DNA of 44,235 nucleotides from an uncultured Lachnospiraceae bacterium. Its GTDB lineage: Bacteria; Bacillota_A; Clostridia; Lachnospirales; Lachnospiraceae. The DNA is taken from assembly GCA_902773195.1 (NCBI GenBank), contig CACYDL010000123.1, positions 1 to 44,235 of the forward strand, in the 5' to 3' direction. Below are positions 15,321-23,619 of this stretch, in pieces (within the stretch, counting starts at the first letter, position 1; the number at the start of each line of letters is the position of its first letter). The notes under the pieces are model-generated. The model had not been told where the DNA came from and did no database searches. It worked only from the letters and a program-made list of their open reading frames with translations. Both the position numbers and the translations under genes were made by a program.

Positions 15321-16589
15321 TCATTCCGTTTCTGTGCGGCTCCGGATGGAGCGGGCGGCCGCGGCGGCGGTGCACCAGGCGATCTGCAGATTGTATCCTC
15401 CCGTATAGGCGTCGAGATCCAGCACCTCCCCGGCGAAATACAGCCCTTCGACCAGCTTTGACTCCATGCCGGAGGGCACGATTTCCTTTACGGAAACGCC
15501 GCCCTTCGTGACCACCGCTTCATTGCACCCCCTGAGGGCCGTGAGGGTAATCGGGAAATGCTTCGTCACCCGGACCAGATTTCCCCGGTCCGCCTTCGTC
15601 AGCTCGCGCATCCGCCGTCCGGGATCCACGCCGGCGATCTGCGGGATCACGGGCTGAAGGCCCGAAGGATAGAGATTTCCCAGGACGTTCTTCAGCTCCC
15701 GGGCGGGACTTTCGGCGGCGAGATGCTGAATCCGCCGGTCGAGCATCTCCTCCGTCACGGCGGGCTTGAGATCGATCCACGTCTCGAGCGTTTCCCTGCC
15801 GATCATCGGCCCGATTTTCGCGCTGGCCGACAGAACGAGGGGACCCGTGACGCCGAAATGGGTGAACATCATCTCCCCGAAGCCCCGGAAGACTTCCTTC
15901 TTTCCTTTCCGGATATGCAGCTCCACGTTCCGCAGGGACAGGCCCTGCATGGCTCTGACATACTCCTCCGCGCAGTTCAGCGGCACAAGGGAGGGCGTGA
16001 GCGCCGTCACGTGATGGCCGGCCTCCGCGGCGAAGCGGTACCCGTCGCCCGTCGAGCCCGTGGAGGGGTAGGTGATTCCGCCGGTGGCGACCACCGCGAA
16101 GTCCGCGGGCAGAACCGATTCCGCGCCGTCCCTGCGGATCTTCACGCCCTTCACCGCTCCGTCCTCCGTCACGATGCCGAGCGCGGACGTCAGGAGGAGC
16201 ACCTTCACCCGGAGCTCCCTGAGCCGCTTCTTCAGCGTGTCGATCACGTCGGCGGACCGGTCCGAGACGGGGAAAGCCCTCCTCCCCCGTTCCACCTTGA
16301 CGTCAAGCCCCCATGTTTCAAACAGGGCCACGACGTCTTCGGGCGTCATGGCGGAAACGGCGCTGAACAGAAAGCGCGGATTCGTCACCACGTTTTCAAG
16401 AAACTCCCCGGGAGAACACAGGTTGGTGAAATTGCACCGTCCCTTTCCGGTGATAAAGAGTTTCTTCCCGAGCTTCTCGTTTTTTTCGACGATCGTGACG
16501 CCGGCGCCCGGACCGGCCGCGAGCGCGGCGCACATCATCCCCGCGGCACCGCCGCCGATGATGACCACATTTTTCTTCTGCAACGGCAT
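15321..16589 (-). CDS. HI0933/BaiN-family FAD-dependent oxidoreductase
   Basis: The protein has the dinucleotide fold VVIIGGGAAGMMCAALAA at its start, then NEKLGKKLFITGKGRCNFTN, VVATGGITYPSTGSTGDGY and the C-terminal GEVLDLDAYTGGYNLQIAW, the standard signatures of this flavoprotein family. Some relatives act on unsaturated substrates such as bile-acid intermediates, but most have no known reaction. The ATG at 16589 is directly preceded by GGAGGAG, which is very close; a TTG two codons later (16583) has ideal eight-base spacing and may be the real start. It is the first gene after the terminator of the decarboxylase operon. Confidence 0.88.
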   Translation of the reverse strand: MPLQKKNVVIIGGGAAGMMCAALAAGPGAGVTIVEKNEKLGKKLFITGKGRCNFTNLCSPGEFLENVVTNPRFLFSAVSAMTPEDVVALFETWGLDVKVERGRRAFPVSDRSADVIDTLKKRLRELRVKVLLLTSALGIVTEDGAVKGVKIRRDGAESVLPADFAVVATGGITYPSTGSTGDGYRFAAEAGHHVTALTPSLVPLNCAEEYVRAMQGLSLRNVELHIRKGKKEVFRGFGEMMFTHFGVTGPLVLSASAKIGPMIGRETLETWIDLKPAVTEEMLDRRIQHLAAESPARELKNVLGNLYPSGLQPVIPQIAGVDPGRRMRELTKADRGNLVRVTKHFPITLTALRGCNEAVVTKGGVSVKEIVPSGMESKLVEGLYFAGEVLDLDAYTGGYNLQIAWCTAAAAARSIRSRTETE

Positions 16590-16684
16590 CTCCTCCGAAG
16601 AAGGCGCGCGTCCCTCTTTCCGGCCGGTCCCCGGTAAGGGCGGACAGCCGGTGAGACGCGGAATGACTTCGCGCGGTCCTCTCC

Positions 16685-16723
16685 GCAAAACGGCCCGGAT
16701 CCGTCAGATCAGCGGACCCGGGC
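16685..16723 (-). terminator. Terminator of the sodium-pump decarboxylase operon
   Basis: On the minus strand GCCCGGGTCCG and CGGATCCGGGC form an 11-pair stem (one G-U) around a nine-base loop, followed by CGTTTTG. It starts about 24 bases after the stop of the oadA-like gene. A direct repeat, CGTCAGATCA, flanks one side (16702 and 16726). Confidence 0.68.
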
Positions 16724-16746
16724 ATCGTCAGATCATGTTATACCGG

Positions 16747-18159
16747 TCATACCGGATAGGACTTGTTCTCCAGATCAGCGCTCTTTACGTCAACGCCGGT
16801 CTTCTGGGCGTCCCTGTATTTGAAGTAGTCCATGGCGACCTCTGGGAACAGGGCGTAGGTAAGGACGTCCTCATCCTGCTGCTTGTAGGCGGCGATCGCC
16901 TTTTCGAATTCCGGAAGACCCGGATCGAGCAGGTCGGCCGGACGGCAGGTGATGGGTTCTTCGTCGCCGATGACCTTCTTCTGGATCTCCGCGTTGAACG
17001 GAAGCGTCGACTTTCCGTATCTTCCGAGGAACATATCCTTCGTCTCGGCCGGGACGACCTTGTAGCGCTCGCCCGTGAGCACGTTCATGACCGCCTGGGT
17101 TCCGACGATCTGAGAGGACGGCGTGACAAGAGGCGGCTCGCCCATGTCCTCGCGGACCTTCGGGACCTCCTCGAGCACTTCGTAGAACTTGTCTTCCGCG
17201 TTCATCTTCTTCAGCTGATCCGTCAGGTTGGAAAGCATTCCGCCCGGGACCTGGTACTGAAGCGTCTTGATGTTGACGCCCATGTTCTTCGGATTCATCA
17301 GGCCGTTCTCGAGATACTTCTCGCGGATCGGTCTGAAGTAATCGGCGATCTCGGCCAGCGCCGTCAGATCGAGACCCGTGTCGTAGGGCGTTCCCTGAAG
17401 CGCGGCGACCATGACCTCGGTCGCGGGCTGGGAAGTGCCGAGGGCAAACGGGCTCATCGCGCAGTCGAGGATGTCCGCTCCGGCTTCGACGGCCTTCATG
17501 TAGGCCATGGAGCCTTCGCCCGACGTGTAGTGGGTGTGCATCTCGATCGGAAGATCCGTCGCTTCCTTGAGGGCCTTGACAAGCTCCGTCGTGGTGTACG
17601 GAAGAAGAAGACCCGCCATGTCCTTGATGCAGATGGAGTCCGCGCCCATGGACTCGATGGCCTTGCACTCATTGACCCAGTAGTCGATGGTATAGGCCTT
17701 GCCCAGCGTATAGGAAAGAGCCACCTGGGCCTCGCCCTTCTCCTTCTTGGTCGCCTTGACGGCGGTCTCGAGATTGCGGAGATCGTTGAGGCAGTCGAAG
17801 ATACGGATCACGTCGATGCCGTTGGCGATACTCTTCTGTACGAAGTACTCGACGACGTCGTCCGGATAGGGCTTGTAGCCGAGGATGTTCTGTCCGCGGA
17901 AAAGCATCTGCAGCTTCGTGTTCTTGAAGCCCTCGCGGAACTTGCGGAGCCTGTCCCACGGATCCTCGTGAAGGAATCTCAGGGCGGAATCGAAGGTCGC
18001 GCCGCCCCAGCACTCCACCGCGCGGAAACCGATCTTGTCAAGCTTATCGACGATCGGAAGCATCTCGTCCGTCGTCATTCGCGTCGCGATCAGACTCTGA
18101 TGGGCGTCGCGAAGGATTGTCTCAGTAATCTGTACTGGCTTTTTTTTCACATCAGCCAT
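16747..18159 (-). CDS. oadA: Oxaloacetate decarboxylase / pyruvate carboxylase-type carboxyltransferase subunit (OadA-like)
   Basis: The 470-residue protein is the carboxyltransferase that moves CO2 between a 2-oxo acid and biotin. It starts ITETILRDAHQSLIATRM and has ECWGGATFD, FRGQNILGYKPYPDD, the active-site lysine region SICIKDMAGLL, metal-ligand histidines in MHTHYTSG and the conserved DQLKK region. The biotin-carrier domain that ends many OadA proteins is missing; a separate carrier is encoded two genes upstream in transcription order. With the beta pump it would decarboxylate oxaloacetate (or run as the transcarboxylase part of such a cycle) while sodium is exported. GGGAGG lies ten bases before the ATG. 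Confidence 0.93.
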   Translation of the reverse strand: MADVKKKPVQITETILRDAHQSLIATRMTTDEMLPIVDKLDKIGFRAVECWGGATFDSALRFLHEDPWDRLRKFREGFKNTKLQMLFRGQNILGYKPYPDDVVEYFVQKSIANGIDVIRIFDCLNDLRNLETAVKATKKEKGEAQVALSYTLGKAYTIDYWVNECKAIESMGADSICIKDMAGLLLPYTTTELVKALKEATDLPIEMHTHYTSGEGSMAYMKAVEAGADILDCAMSPFALGTSQPATEVMVAALQGTPYDTGLDLTALAEIADYFRPIREKYLENGLMNPKNMGVNIKTLQYQVPGGMLSNLTDQLKKMNAEDKFYEVLEEVPKVREDMGEPPLVTPSSQIVGTQAVMNVLTGERYKVVPAETKDMFLGRYGKSTLPFNAEIQKKVIGDEEPITCRPADLLDPGLPEFEKAIAAYKQQDEDVLTYALFPEVAMDYFKYRDAQKTGVDVKSADLENKSYPV

Positions 18160-18194
18160 TCTTTTTGTTCCTCCCGTTTATCGAAAAACAGACT

Positions 18195-19340
18195 TTAGAT
18201 TCCGTAGATTGCCATGAAGGTTCCGGCCGCAACCGCCGTTCCGATGACGCCCGCGACATTCGGTCCCATCGCGTGCATCAGAAGGAAGTTCGTGGGATCC
18301 GCCTCCGCTCCGACTCTCTGCGAGACGCGCGCCGCCATCGGGACGGCGGAGACGCCGGCGGAGCCGATCAGAGGATTGATCCGCCCTTTCGTCACCCGCT
18401 TCAGTACCTGACCGAGCACGCATCCTCCCGCGGTGCCGAAGATAAAGGCGATCAGTCCGAGGGCCACGATCTTGAGCGTGCTGGCCTTGAGGAAGGCCTC
18501 GGCGCTCGTCGTCGCTCCGACGGAGGTCCCGAGGAAGATGACGACGATGTACATCAGGGCGTTGCTCGCGGTCTCCGTCAGCTGGTGGACCACGCCGGAC
18601 TCACGGAACAGGTTGCCGAGCATGAGCATGCCGACCAGCGGTGCCGTCGTCGGAAGGATCATGCAGACCACGATCGTGATGATGATCGGGAAGAGGATCT
18701 TCTCAAGCTTGGACACGGGACGAAGCTGTCCCATCTTGATCTTGCGGTCCTGCTCCGAAGTGAGAAGCTTCATGACAGGAGGCTGGATGATCGGGACGAG
18801 CGACATATAGGAATACGCGGCGACCGCGATCGGCCCCAGCAGCTCCGTCTGGGAGAGCTTGGACGCAAGGAAAATGGAGGTCGGGCCGTCGGCTCCGCCG
18901 ATGATGGAGATCGCCGCGGCCGCCTTGCCGTTGAAGCCGAAAAGAATCGCCAGGAAATACGCGACATAGATGCCGAGCTGGGCCGCCGCTCCCATGAGGA
19001 ACGAGATCGGGTTGGCGATCAGCGGTCCGAAATCCGTGAGGGCGCCGACGCCCATGAAGATGAGCGACGGAAGAAGGCTCCACTCGTCCAGCGTGTAGAA
19101 GTAGTAGAGCATACCGCCGATACCGTTCGAGGAATCGGACGGCTTCATCATGATGTCCGGATAGATATTGACGAGCAGCATGCCGAACGCGATCGGAACC
19201 AGCAGAAGCGGCTCGTACTCTTTTTTAATTGCCAGATACAGGAACACCAGAGCGACCGCAATCATCACGTAGTTGCCCCACGTGAGATTGAGGAACGCGG
19301 TCTGCTGAGCCAGATTTGACAGTGTGTCAACTATACTCAT
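18195..19340 (-). CDS. oadB: Sodium ion-translocating decarboxylase, beta subunit
   Basis: The 381-residue polytopic protein is the membrane pump that decarboxylates carboxybiotin and exports Na+. Diagnostic stretches are FMGVGALTDFGPLIANP, SIIGGADGPTSIFLASKL (the conserved Asp of GADGPT is needed for Na+ coupling), SVGATTSAEAFLK and NPLIGSAGVSAVPMAARVSQ. The length and about ten membrane spans fit OadB/MmdB/GcdB. The GGAGG site is ten bases before the ATG. It lies between the biotin carrier and the OadA-like gene. Confidence 0.96.
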   Translation of the reverse strand: MSIVDTLSNLAQQTAFLNLTWGNYVMIAVALVFLYLAIKKEYEPLLLVPIAFGMLLVNIYPDIMMKPSDSSNGIGGMLYYFYTLDEWSLLPSLIFMGVGALTDFGPLIANPISFLMGAAAQLGIYVAYFLAILFGFNGKAAAAISIIGGADGPTSIFLASKLSQTELLGPIAVAAYSYMSLVPIIQPPVMKLLTSEQDRKIKMGQLRPVSKLEKILFPIIITIVVCMILPTTAPLVGMLMLGNLFRESGVVHQLTETASNALMYIVVIFLGTSVGATTSAEAFLKASTLKIVALGLIAFIFGTAGGCVLGQVLKRVTKGRINPLIGSAGVSAVPMAARVSQRVGAEADPTNFLLMHAMGPNVAGVIGTAVAAGTFMAIYGI

Positions 19341-19360
19341 CTGCAGAAGACCTCCGATTA

Positions 19361-19738
19361 TCAGTTGAGGGTTGCAAGAAGCGTTCCGGTTTCAACCTGT
19401 TCTCCGACGGATACGTTGATGCTGGCGACCGTTCCGTCCTCCGGAGCGACGACCGGGATTTCCATCTTCATCGACTCGAGGATGATGACCGGATCGCCCG
19501 CCTTGAGCGCGGCGCCGACAGATGCCGGAATCTTGAAGACCTTGCCGGGCACGGAGGCCGCGACTTCGATGGAGCCGGCCGGCGCGGAAGCAGCCGCGGG
19601 AGCCGGGGCGGGCGCTGCGGCAGGAGCTGCCGGCGCGGGAGCGGGCGCTGCCGCCGGGGCTGCGGGAGCCGTGGCGACGCCTTCTTCAACTGTTACACTG
19701 TAAGCGGTTCCGTTGACCGTAATCGTATAGTTCTTCAT
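19361..19738 (-). CDS. Biotin carboxyl carrier protein of the decarboxylase complex
   Basis: The 125-residue product has a short N-terminal beta stretch (MKNYTITVNGTAYSVTVEEG), a flexible Ala/Pro linker (about 26-60) and a biotinyl domain with ILESMKMEIPV, whose central Lys accepts biotin. It would shuttle carboxybiotin from the carboxyltransferases to the membrane beta subunit. The start at 19738 has GGGAGG seven bases upstream; an earlier in-frame ATG at 19771 lies inside the end of the previous gene and lacks such a site. It is the only biotin carrier in an operon with two carboxyltransferases. Confidence 0.94.
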   Translation of the reverse strand: MKNYTITVNGTAYSVTVEEGVATAPAAPAAAPAPAPAAPAAAPAPAPAAASAPAGSIEVAASVPGKVFKIPASVGAALKAGDPVIILESMKMEIPVVAPEDGTVASINVSVGEQVETGTLLATLN

Positions 19739-19761
19739 ATTTTTACCTCCCGGCTGCTCTT

Positions 19762-20565
19762 TCAGCGCCATTTATTATTGTGAAGTCTTCTGATGGAACG
19801 TACAACATAGCCCTCGACAGGCTTTTCTTCCGCGGCCGCGATCGCCGCCGCGATCACCGCGACGAGCTCCTGGTTCTTCGCGATGTCAATCTCCTCGGAC
19901 GGCGCGGCCGCGGGGGCGGCTGCCCTGGCGGGAGCCGGCGCGGAAGCGGACGCGTCCTTCTTCTCCGGGGCCACCTCCGACGCCTTGTTCAGCAGCTTGA
20001 AGCAGCTGATGATGAGGGAAAGCAGGATCAGGACCGAGAACACGACGAGAAGTCCCGTCACGGTATTGATGCCGGCCGCCGCCATCTTGCTGCCCAGCGT
20101 CTCCTGCGAGTCGTCGGAGTAATCCGCGATCGCCGTGGAGATCGGTCTCAGCGAGCTGTCATAGGTGACGGTCAGGGCCATCTGCCCTTCGTCCTCGCCG
20201 GTGAGAATGATTCTTCCGGTGAAGCCGTTGTCCGTCTTGTCGACGAGATCGACCACGGCGTCCGTGACCTTCCCGTGCTTCTCCTCGAACTGCGCCCAGC
20301 GGTACTGCCAGTCGTTGTCAAAGGGGATGGAAACCACCGCTCCCTGCTCGTCCATGTAGCTGGCGAGCTGTTCGCAGGAGAGCTTCTTCATGGCTTCGGC
20401 AAAATACTCTTCCGTGTAGGTGCGGACGTCCTCAAGGTTCCTGGCCTTGATCGCCTCCCTGCTCTCCGACTCGATCTGGGAGGAGGTCTTCTCACATCCG
20501 CCCAGCGCGAGGCAGGCCGCCGCGACGCACAGGAAAGAAATCATGAATTTCTTCAGGTTTTTCAT
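19762..20565 (-). CDS. OadG-like gamma subunit fused to an N-terminal lipoprotein domain
   Basis: The 267-residue protein combines two parts. The N-terminus is a lipoprotein signal (hydrophobic core, then LGGC at about 21-24) and an extracytoplasmic domain of ~130 residues with helices (EAIKARNLEDVRTYTEEYF) and a beta part (GRIILTGEDEGQMALTVTYD), resembling DUF3887-type small domains. A membrane span follows (about 168-190), then an Ala/Pro linker and the OadG-type end ELVAVIAAAIAAAEEKP with VVRSIRR. Classical gamma subunits are only 80-120 residues and lack the outer domain. The gamma subunit holds the alpha and beta subunits together. It lies between the carboxyltransferase and the biotin carrier genes. 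Confidence 0.83.
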   Translation of the reverse strand: MKNLKKFMISFLCVAAACLALGGCEKTSSQIESESREAIKARNLEDVRTYTEEYFAEAMKKLSCEQLASYMDEQGAVVSIPFDNDWQYRWAQFEEKHGKVTDAVVDLVDKTDNGFTGRIILTGEDEGQMALTVTYDSSLRPISTAIADYSDDSQETLGSKMAAAGINTVTGLLVVFSVLILLSLIISCFKLLNKASEVAPEKKDASASAPAPARAAAPAAAPSEEIDIAKNQELVAVIAAAIAAAEEKPVEGYVVRSIRRLHNNKWR

Positions 20566-20579
20566 CGATGCCGCCTTTC

Positions 20580-21974
20580 TCAGACCGTTCCGTGCTTTCT
20601 GTCGGGACGATCCTCACGTTTTGTGTAGAGCATCTCGAACGCGCCGATCACATATTTTCTGGTATCGGCGTCCTCGATGATCGTGTCCACATAGCCTCTG
20701 CGGGCCGCGGAGACGACGTTCTGCTGCAGGGCCGCGTAATCCTTCGCGGTCTTTCTGATCTCCTCGGCATCCGTTCCGCCGGTGATGATCTTCGCCGCCA
20801 TGGAGGCGTTCATGGTTCCGATCTCGGAGTTCGGCCACGCGTAGACCATATCGGCCCCGACCGACTTCGATCCCATGAGGATGTAGGCGCTTCCGTAGGC
20901 CTTCCCCGTCACCACCGTGACCTTGGGGACCGTGGCGTTCACATAGGCGTAGGCCAGTCTGGCAGCCGCCTTCGGCATCAGCTTCTCCGTGCACTCGGTC
21001 GCCTTGAAGGAGGCGGCGTTGGCAAGGGTGAGGACCGGAATATTGAAGGCGTCGCAGAAGGAAATGAAATCGGCGGCCTTCTCCGCGCCGCGCGCGCAGA
21101 TGGTGTCGCTGTCGCCGCGGTTCGCCACCGCGCCGACGGTGTAGCCGCCGAGGCGGATGAAGCCGGTCACCATACACGGGGCGAATTCCTTCTTCGTCTC
21201 GAAAAACGCGCCGCTGTCGCTGAGGATCCTGAGGGTGTCCTCGGCGTTTCCGATGGTGGAGGCAAGGCCGGTGCAGGAGCGGTTGAGATCGTCGGTGATC
21301 TCCATCGCGGCGCCCTCGTCCTCATTGTTCTGCGGGAGCATGGCGACGAGCGAGCGGATCTGCTCCGTCAGCTCCGCCTCCGTTCCGGCGAAGTCGGCGT
21401 TGCCGGCCTTCATCTGATACGCGGGAGAAGCGGTGTCGCACTTGTCGGCGCTGTTGCCTTCCACGGCGTCCGGCGCGTTGACGAAAAGGCGTCCGCCCGT
21501 CGTCTCGATGAAGTTGAAGTCAGCCATCGCGGGGATCAGGGAAAGACCGCCGCCGCAGCTGCCGTACACCGCGGTGATCTGAGGAATCACACCGGAGGCC
21601 ATGACCTGGCTGCGGTAAATGAGACCCAGCGCGTTCAGTGCGTCCGCCGCTTCCTCGAGGCGGATTCCGCCGCAGTCGATCAGTCCGATGATCGGGGCCC
21701 CTGTCTTCCTGGCCAGACTGTAGATCCGGCTGATCTTCTTCGCGTGCATCTCGCCGACGGACCCGCCGAGCACGGTAACATCCTGGCTGTAGATATAGAC
21801 GAGATTTCCATCGATCGTACCATAGCCGGTTATTACTCCGTCGGAAGGCGTCTGAGCGGCAGAGAGTTTGAAATCGGTGCTCCGGGCAGTAATCTGTCCG
21901 CCGATTTCGACAAAGCTGTTCGCGTCAAGCAGAGAAGCAATCCTTCTGCCTGCGGCATTCTGTGTCTCACTCAT
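20580..21974 (-). CDS. Acyl-CoA carboxyltransferase subunit (MmdA/PccB-like)
   Basis: The 464-residue protein belongs to the crotonase-fold carboxyltransferases of biotin enzymes. It has YIYSQDVTVLGGSVGEMHAK, GLIDCGGIRLEEA, GSCGGGLSLIPAMADF and, in the second half, VVTGKAYGSAYILMGSKSVG and AWPNSEIGTMNASMAAKII. It is shorter than methylmalonyl-CoA decarboxylase alpha (about 510-520) and the oxyanion-hole regions differ from the usual DSGGARIQEG and GPCAGG forms, so the substrate cannot be inferred. GGAGG seven bases before the ATG at 21974 fixes the start. It leads the operon that also encodes gamma, biotin carrier, beta and a second, OadA-type carboxyltransferase. Confidence 0.87.
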   Translation of the reverse strand: MSETQNAAGRRIASLLDANSFVEIGGQITARSTDFKLSAAQTPSDGVITGYGTIDGNLVYIYSQDVTVLGGSVGEMHAKKISRIYSLARKTGAPIIGLIDCGGIRLEEAADALNALGLIYRSQVMASGVIPQITAVYGSCGGGLSLIPAMADFNFIETTGGRLFVNAPDAVEGNSADKCDTASPAYQMKAGNADFAGTEAELTEQIRSLVAMLPQNNEDEGAAMEITDDLNRSCTGLASTIGNAEDTLRILSDSGAFFETKKEFAPCMVTGFIRLGGYTVGAVANRGDSDTICARGAEKAADFISFCDAFNIPVLTLANAASFKATECTEKLMPKAAARLAYAYVNATVPKVTVVTGKAYGSAYILMGSKSVGADMVYAWPNSEIGTMNASMAAKIITGGTDAEEIRKTAKDYAALQQNVVSAARRGYVDTIIEDADTRKYVIGAFEMLYTKREDRPDRKHGTV

Positions 21975-22008
21975 CTTTTGTCCTCCAAATTGATATATAG
22001 TTCTCCCA

Positions 22009-22057
22009 TGCAGACCGGGGTCTGCACTGTTCCGGAAATACTGCGGATTTCTCCGCA
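22009..22057 (-). promoter_or_regulatory. Two perfect hairpins in the leader of the decarboxylase operon
   Basis: In the ~85-base leader, TGCGGA-GAAA-TCCGCA (22042-22057) forms a GNRA-capped stem, and TGCAGAC-CCCG-GTCTGCA (22009-22026) forms a second stem. Neither is followed by a T tract, so they are not terminators; they may stabilise the message or bind a regulator. No known riboswitch consensus is recognised. Confidence 0.5.
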
Positions 22058-22066
22058 ATCATAGCT

Positions 22067-22095
22067 ATTGTAACCCCTGAACACTCTATTTTCAA
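22067..22095 (-). promoter_or_regulatory. Predicted promoter of the sodium-pump decarboxylase operon
   Basis: On the minus strand TTGAAA (22090-22095), 17 bases, TACAAT (22067-22072). The start would be near 22060. It lies directly after the scpB terminator. Confidence 0.72.
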
Positions 22096-22097
22096 CC

Positions 22098-22131
22098 AAA
22101 AAGAATGTCTGTGCCGAAATTTTGCACAGAC
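22098..22131 (-). terminator. Terminator after scpB
   Basis: On the minus strand GTCTGTGC (22124-22131), a nine-base loop, and GCACAGAC (22107-22114), followed by ATTCTTTTT. It ends the rpsU-phosphoesterase-scpA-scpB transcript 11 bases after the scpB stop. Confidence 0.8.
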
Positions 22132-22142
22132 AAAAATACAAT

Positions 22143-22829
22143 TCATATATCGACGGTGATCTCTCCGTCCTCGTAGGAGGTCCTGGGAAGCTCGTCCGTC
22201 CCCTTCTCCTGCGCCTCCTCCGGGGCGGCCTCCCGGTTTCTCCCGTCGGCCTCCTCTTCCGCCTCTTCCCGGAAGTCCTCCAGCTTGACGGGACTGATCT
22301 CGGGCAGGGTCTCGGGAGAGCTCATGCCGAAGATCCTCAGAAATTCCCTCGTCGTGCCGAACAGAATGGGTCTCCCCGGCTGCTTCGCGCGGCCCAGCTC
22401 CTCCACGAGGTGGAACTCGACGAGGCGGTTGACGGCGTGGTCGCTGTTGACGCCGCGGATTCTCTCGATCTCGGCCTTGGTGACGGGCTGGCGGTAGGCG
22501 ATCACCGACAGGGTCTCCAGCAGGACGTCCGTCATCCTCGGCTGCCTCGGATGAAGCTCCAGGGTGATCAGCTGGGGATAATAATCCTTCCTCGTGCACA
22601 TCTGCCAGGCGTCGTCCAGCTCGATGATCTCGGTTCCCCGGTCCGAGGCGTTCCACTCCTCCGCCATGCCCGTCATCTCGCGGCGCATGGTCTCCGTATC
22701 CGTCCCGCAGGCCCGCGCGAGCTCCTCCGCGGACACGGCGCGCCCGGTCGCGAACAGCACCGCCTCGACGGCGGGGCGCAGGGAAGCTGTTTCATCCGTT
22801 GTCTGCTGACTCATTCTCTTCTCCTTCAT
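22143..22829 (-). CDS. scpB: Segregation and condensation protein B
   Basis: ScpB is a winged-helix dimer that binds ScpA in the SMC condensin complex. The product has LRPAVEAVLFATGRAVSAEEL, SVIAYRQPVTKAEIERIRGVN and GRPILFGTTREFLRIFGM, typical of the family. The C-terminus carries an extra ~40-residue acidic Glu/Ala tail. The reading frame overlaps the end of scpA by 38 bases if the first ATG (22829) is used; the ATG at 22814 (MSQQ) is an alternative. Confidence 0.94.
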   Translation of the reverse strand: MKEKRMSQQTTDETASLRPAVEAVLFATGRAVSAEELARACGTDTETMRREMTGMAEEWNASDRGTEIIELDDAWQMCTRKDYYPQLITLELHPRQPRMTDVLLETLSVIAYRQPVTKAEIERIRGVNSDHAVNRLVEFHLVEELGRAKQPGRPILFGTTREFLRIFGMSSPETLPEISPVKLEDFREEAEEEADGRNREAAPEEAQEKGTDELPRTSYEDGEITVDI

Positions 22830-23619
22830 TGAATTCCGATTCGCGGAATTTTGACCGTATCGCGTCGATGTCGGCGTCCGGCACCTGCTCCAGGGCGATG
22901 TCGTCCTCCAGGTCGTCCTGGGCGGCCCGGATGAGGCCGTAGCTGATCAGCTCCAGCACCGCGAGGAAGGTCACGACGATCTGCATCCTGCTCTTCTCCC
23001 GCCCGAGAAGGGCGCGGAACGAAAACGTCCGGTGGCTCCGGGCGTAAGCGGCGACGCTCTCCAGCTTTTCGGGAAGGGAGACCTCCTCCCGCCCGATGGT
23101 GCCGAAGCGGCTGCGCACCGGATCGATCTTGTCCGCCTGCCGGCGCAGGACGCTCAGAAAGACCTCGTGGAGCCGGTCGAGGGTCAGATCCCCCACCACG
23201 TCGGCGGGATCGATCTCCGGCCGGTACTTCCGGACCTCCGGAGGCGTGGTGTCTTCCTTGAACATTCTTCCGGACACGTCCTCCATGCAGCCGCGGAGCT
23301 CCGAGGCCATGTACTTGTAGGTCTTGTACTCCAGCAGGCGGCGGACCAGCTCTTCGCGGGGATCCTCCTCGCCGGCCTCTTCCTCCTCGTCCTTCGGAAG
23401 GAGCATCCGGCACTTGATCGCGATGAGCTCGGCGGCCATCACCATGAACTCGCTCATCACCTCGAGGTTTTCCTCCTCCATCTTTCGGACGTAGGCGAGA
23501 TACTGTTCGGTGATCTCCACGATCGGAATGTCGAATATATTGATTTTGTTTTTTTCGATCAGCCCCAGCAGAAGGTCCAGAGGACCGTCGTACGCCTTGA
23601 GCTCCACTTCTAGTGCCAT
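22792..23619 (-). CDS. scpA: Segregation and condensation protein A
   Basis: The 275-residue kleisin bridges the SMC dimer heads and binds ScpB. It starts MALEVELKAYDGPLDLLLGL and continues IEKNKINIFDIPIVEITEQYL, then EFMVMAAELIAIKCRMLLP, all diagnostic. The C-terminal winged-helix part has VVTFLAVLELIS. It overlaps the phosphoesterase gene by ten bases and scpB by 38, so translation of the three is coupled. Confidence 0.95.
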   Translation of the reverse strand: MALEVELKAYDGPLDLLLGLIEKNKINIFDIPIVEITEQYLAYVRKMEEENLEVMSEFMVMAAELIAIKCRMLLPKDEEEEAGEEDPREELVRRLLEYKTYKYMASELRGCMEDVSGRMFKEDTTPPEVRKYRPEIDPADVVGDLTLDRLHEVFLSVLRRQADKIDPVRSRFGTIGREEVSLPEKLESVAAYARSHRTFSFRALLGREKSRMQIVVTFLAVLELISYGLIRAAQDDLEDDIALEQVPDADIDAIRSKFRESEFNEGEENESADNG

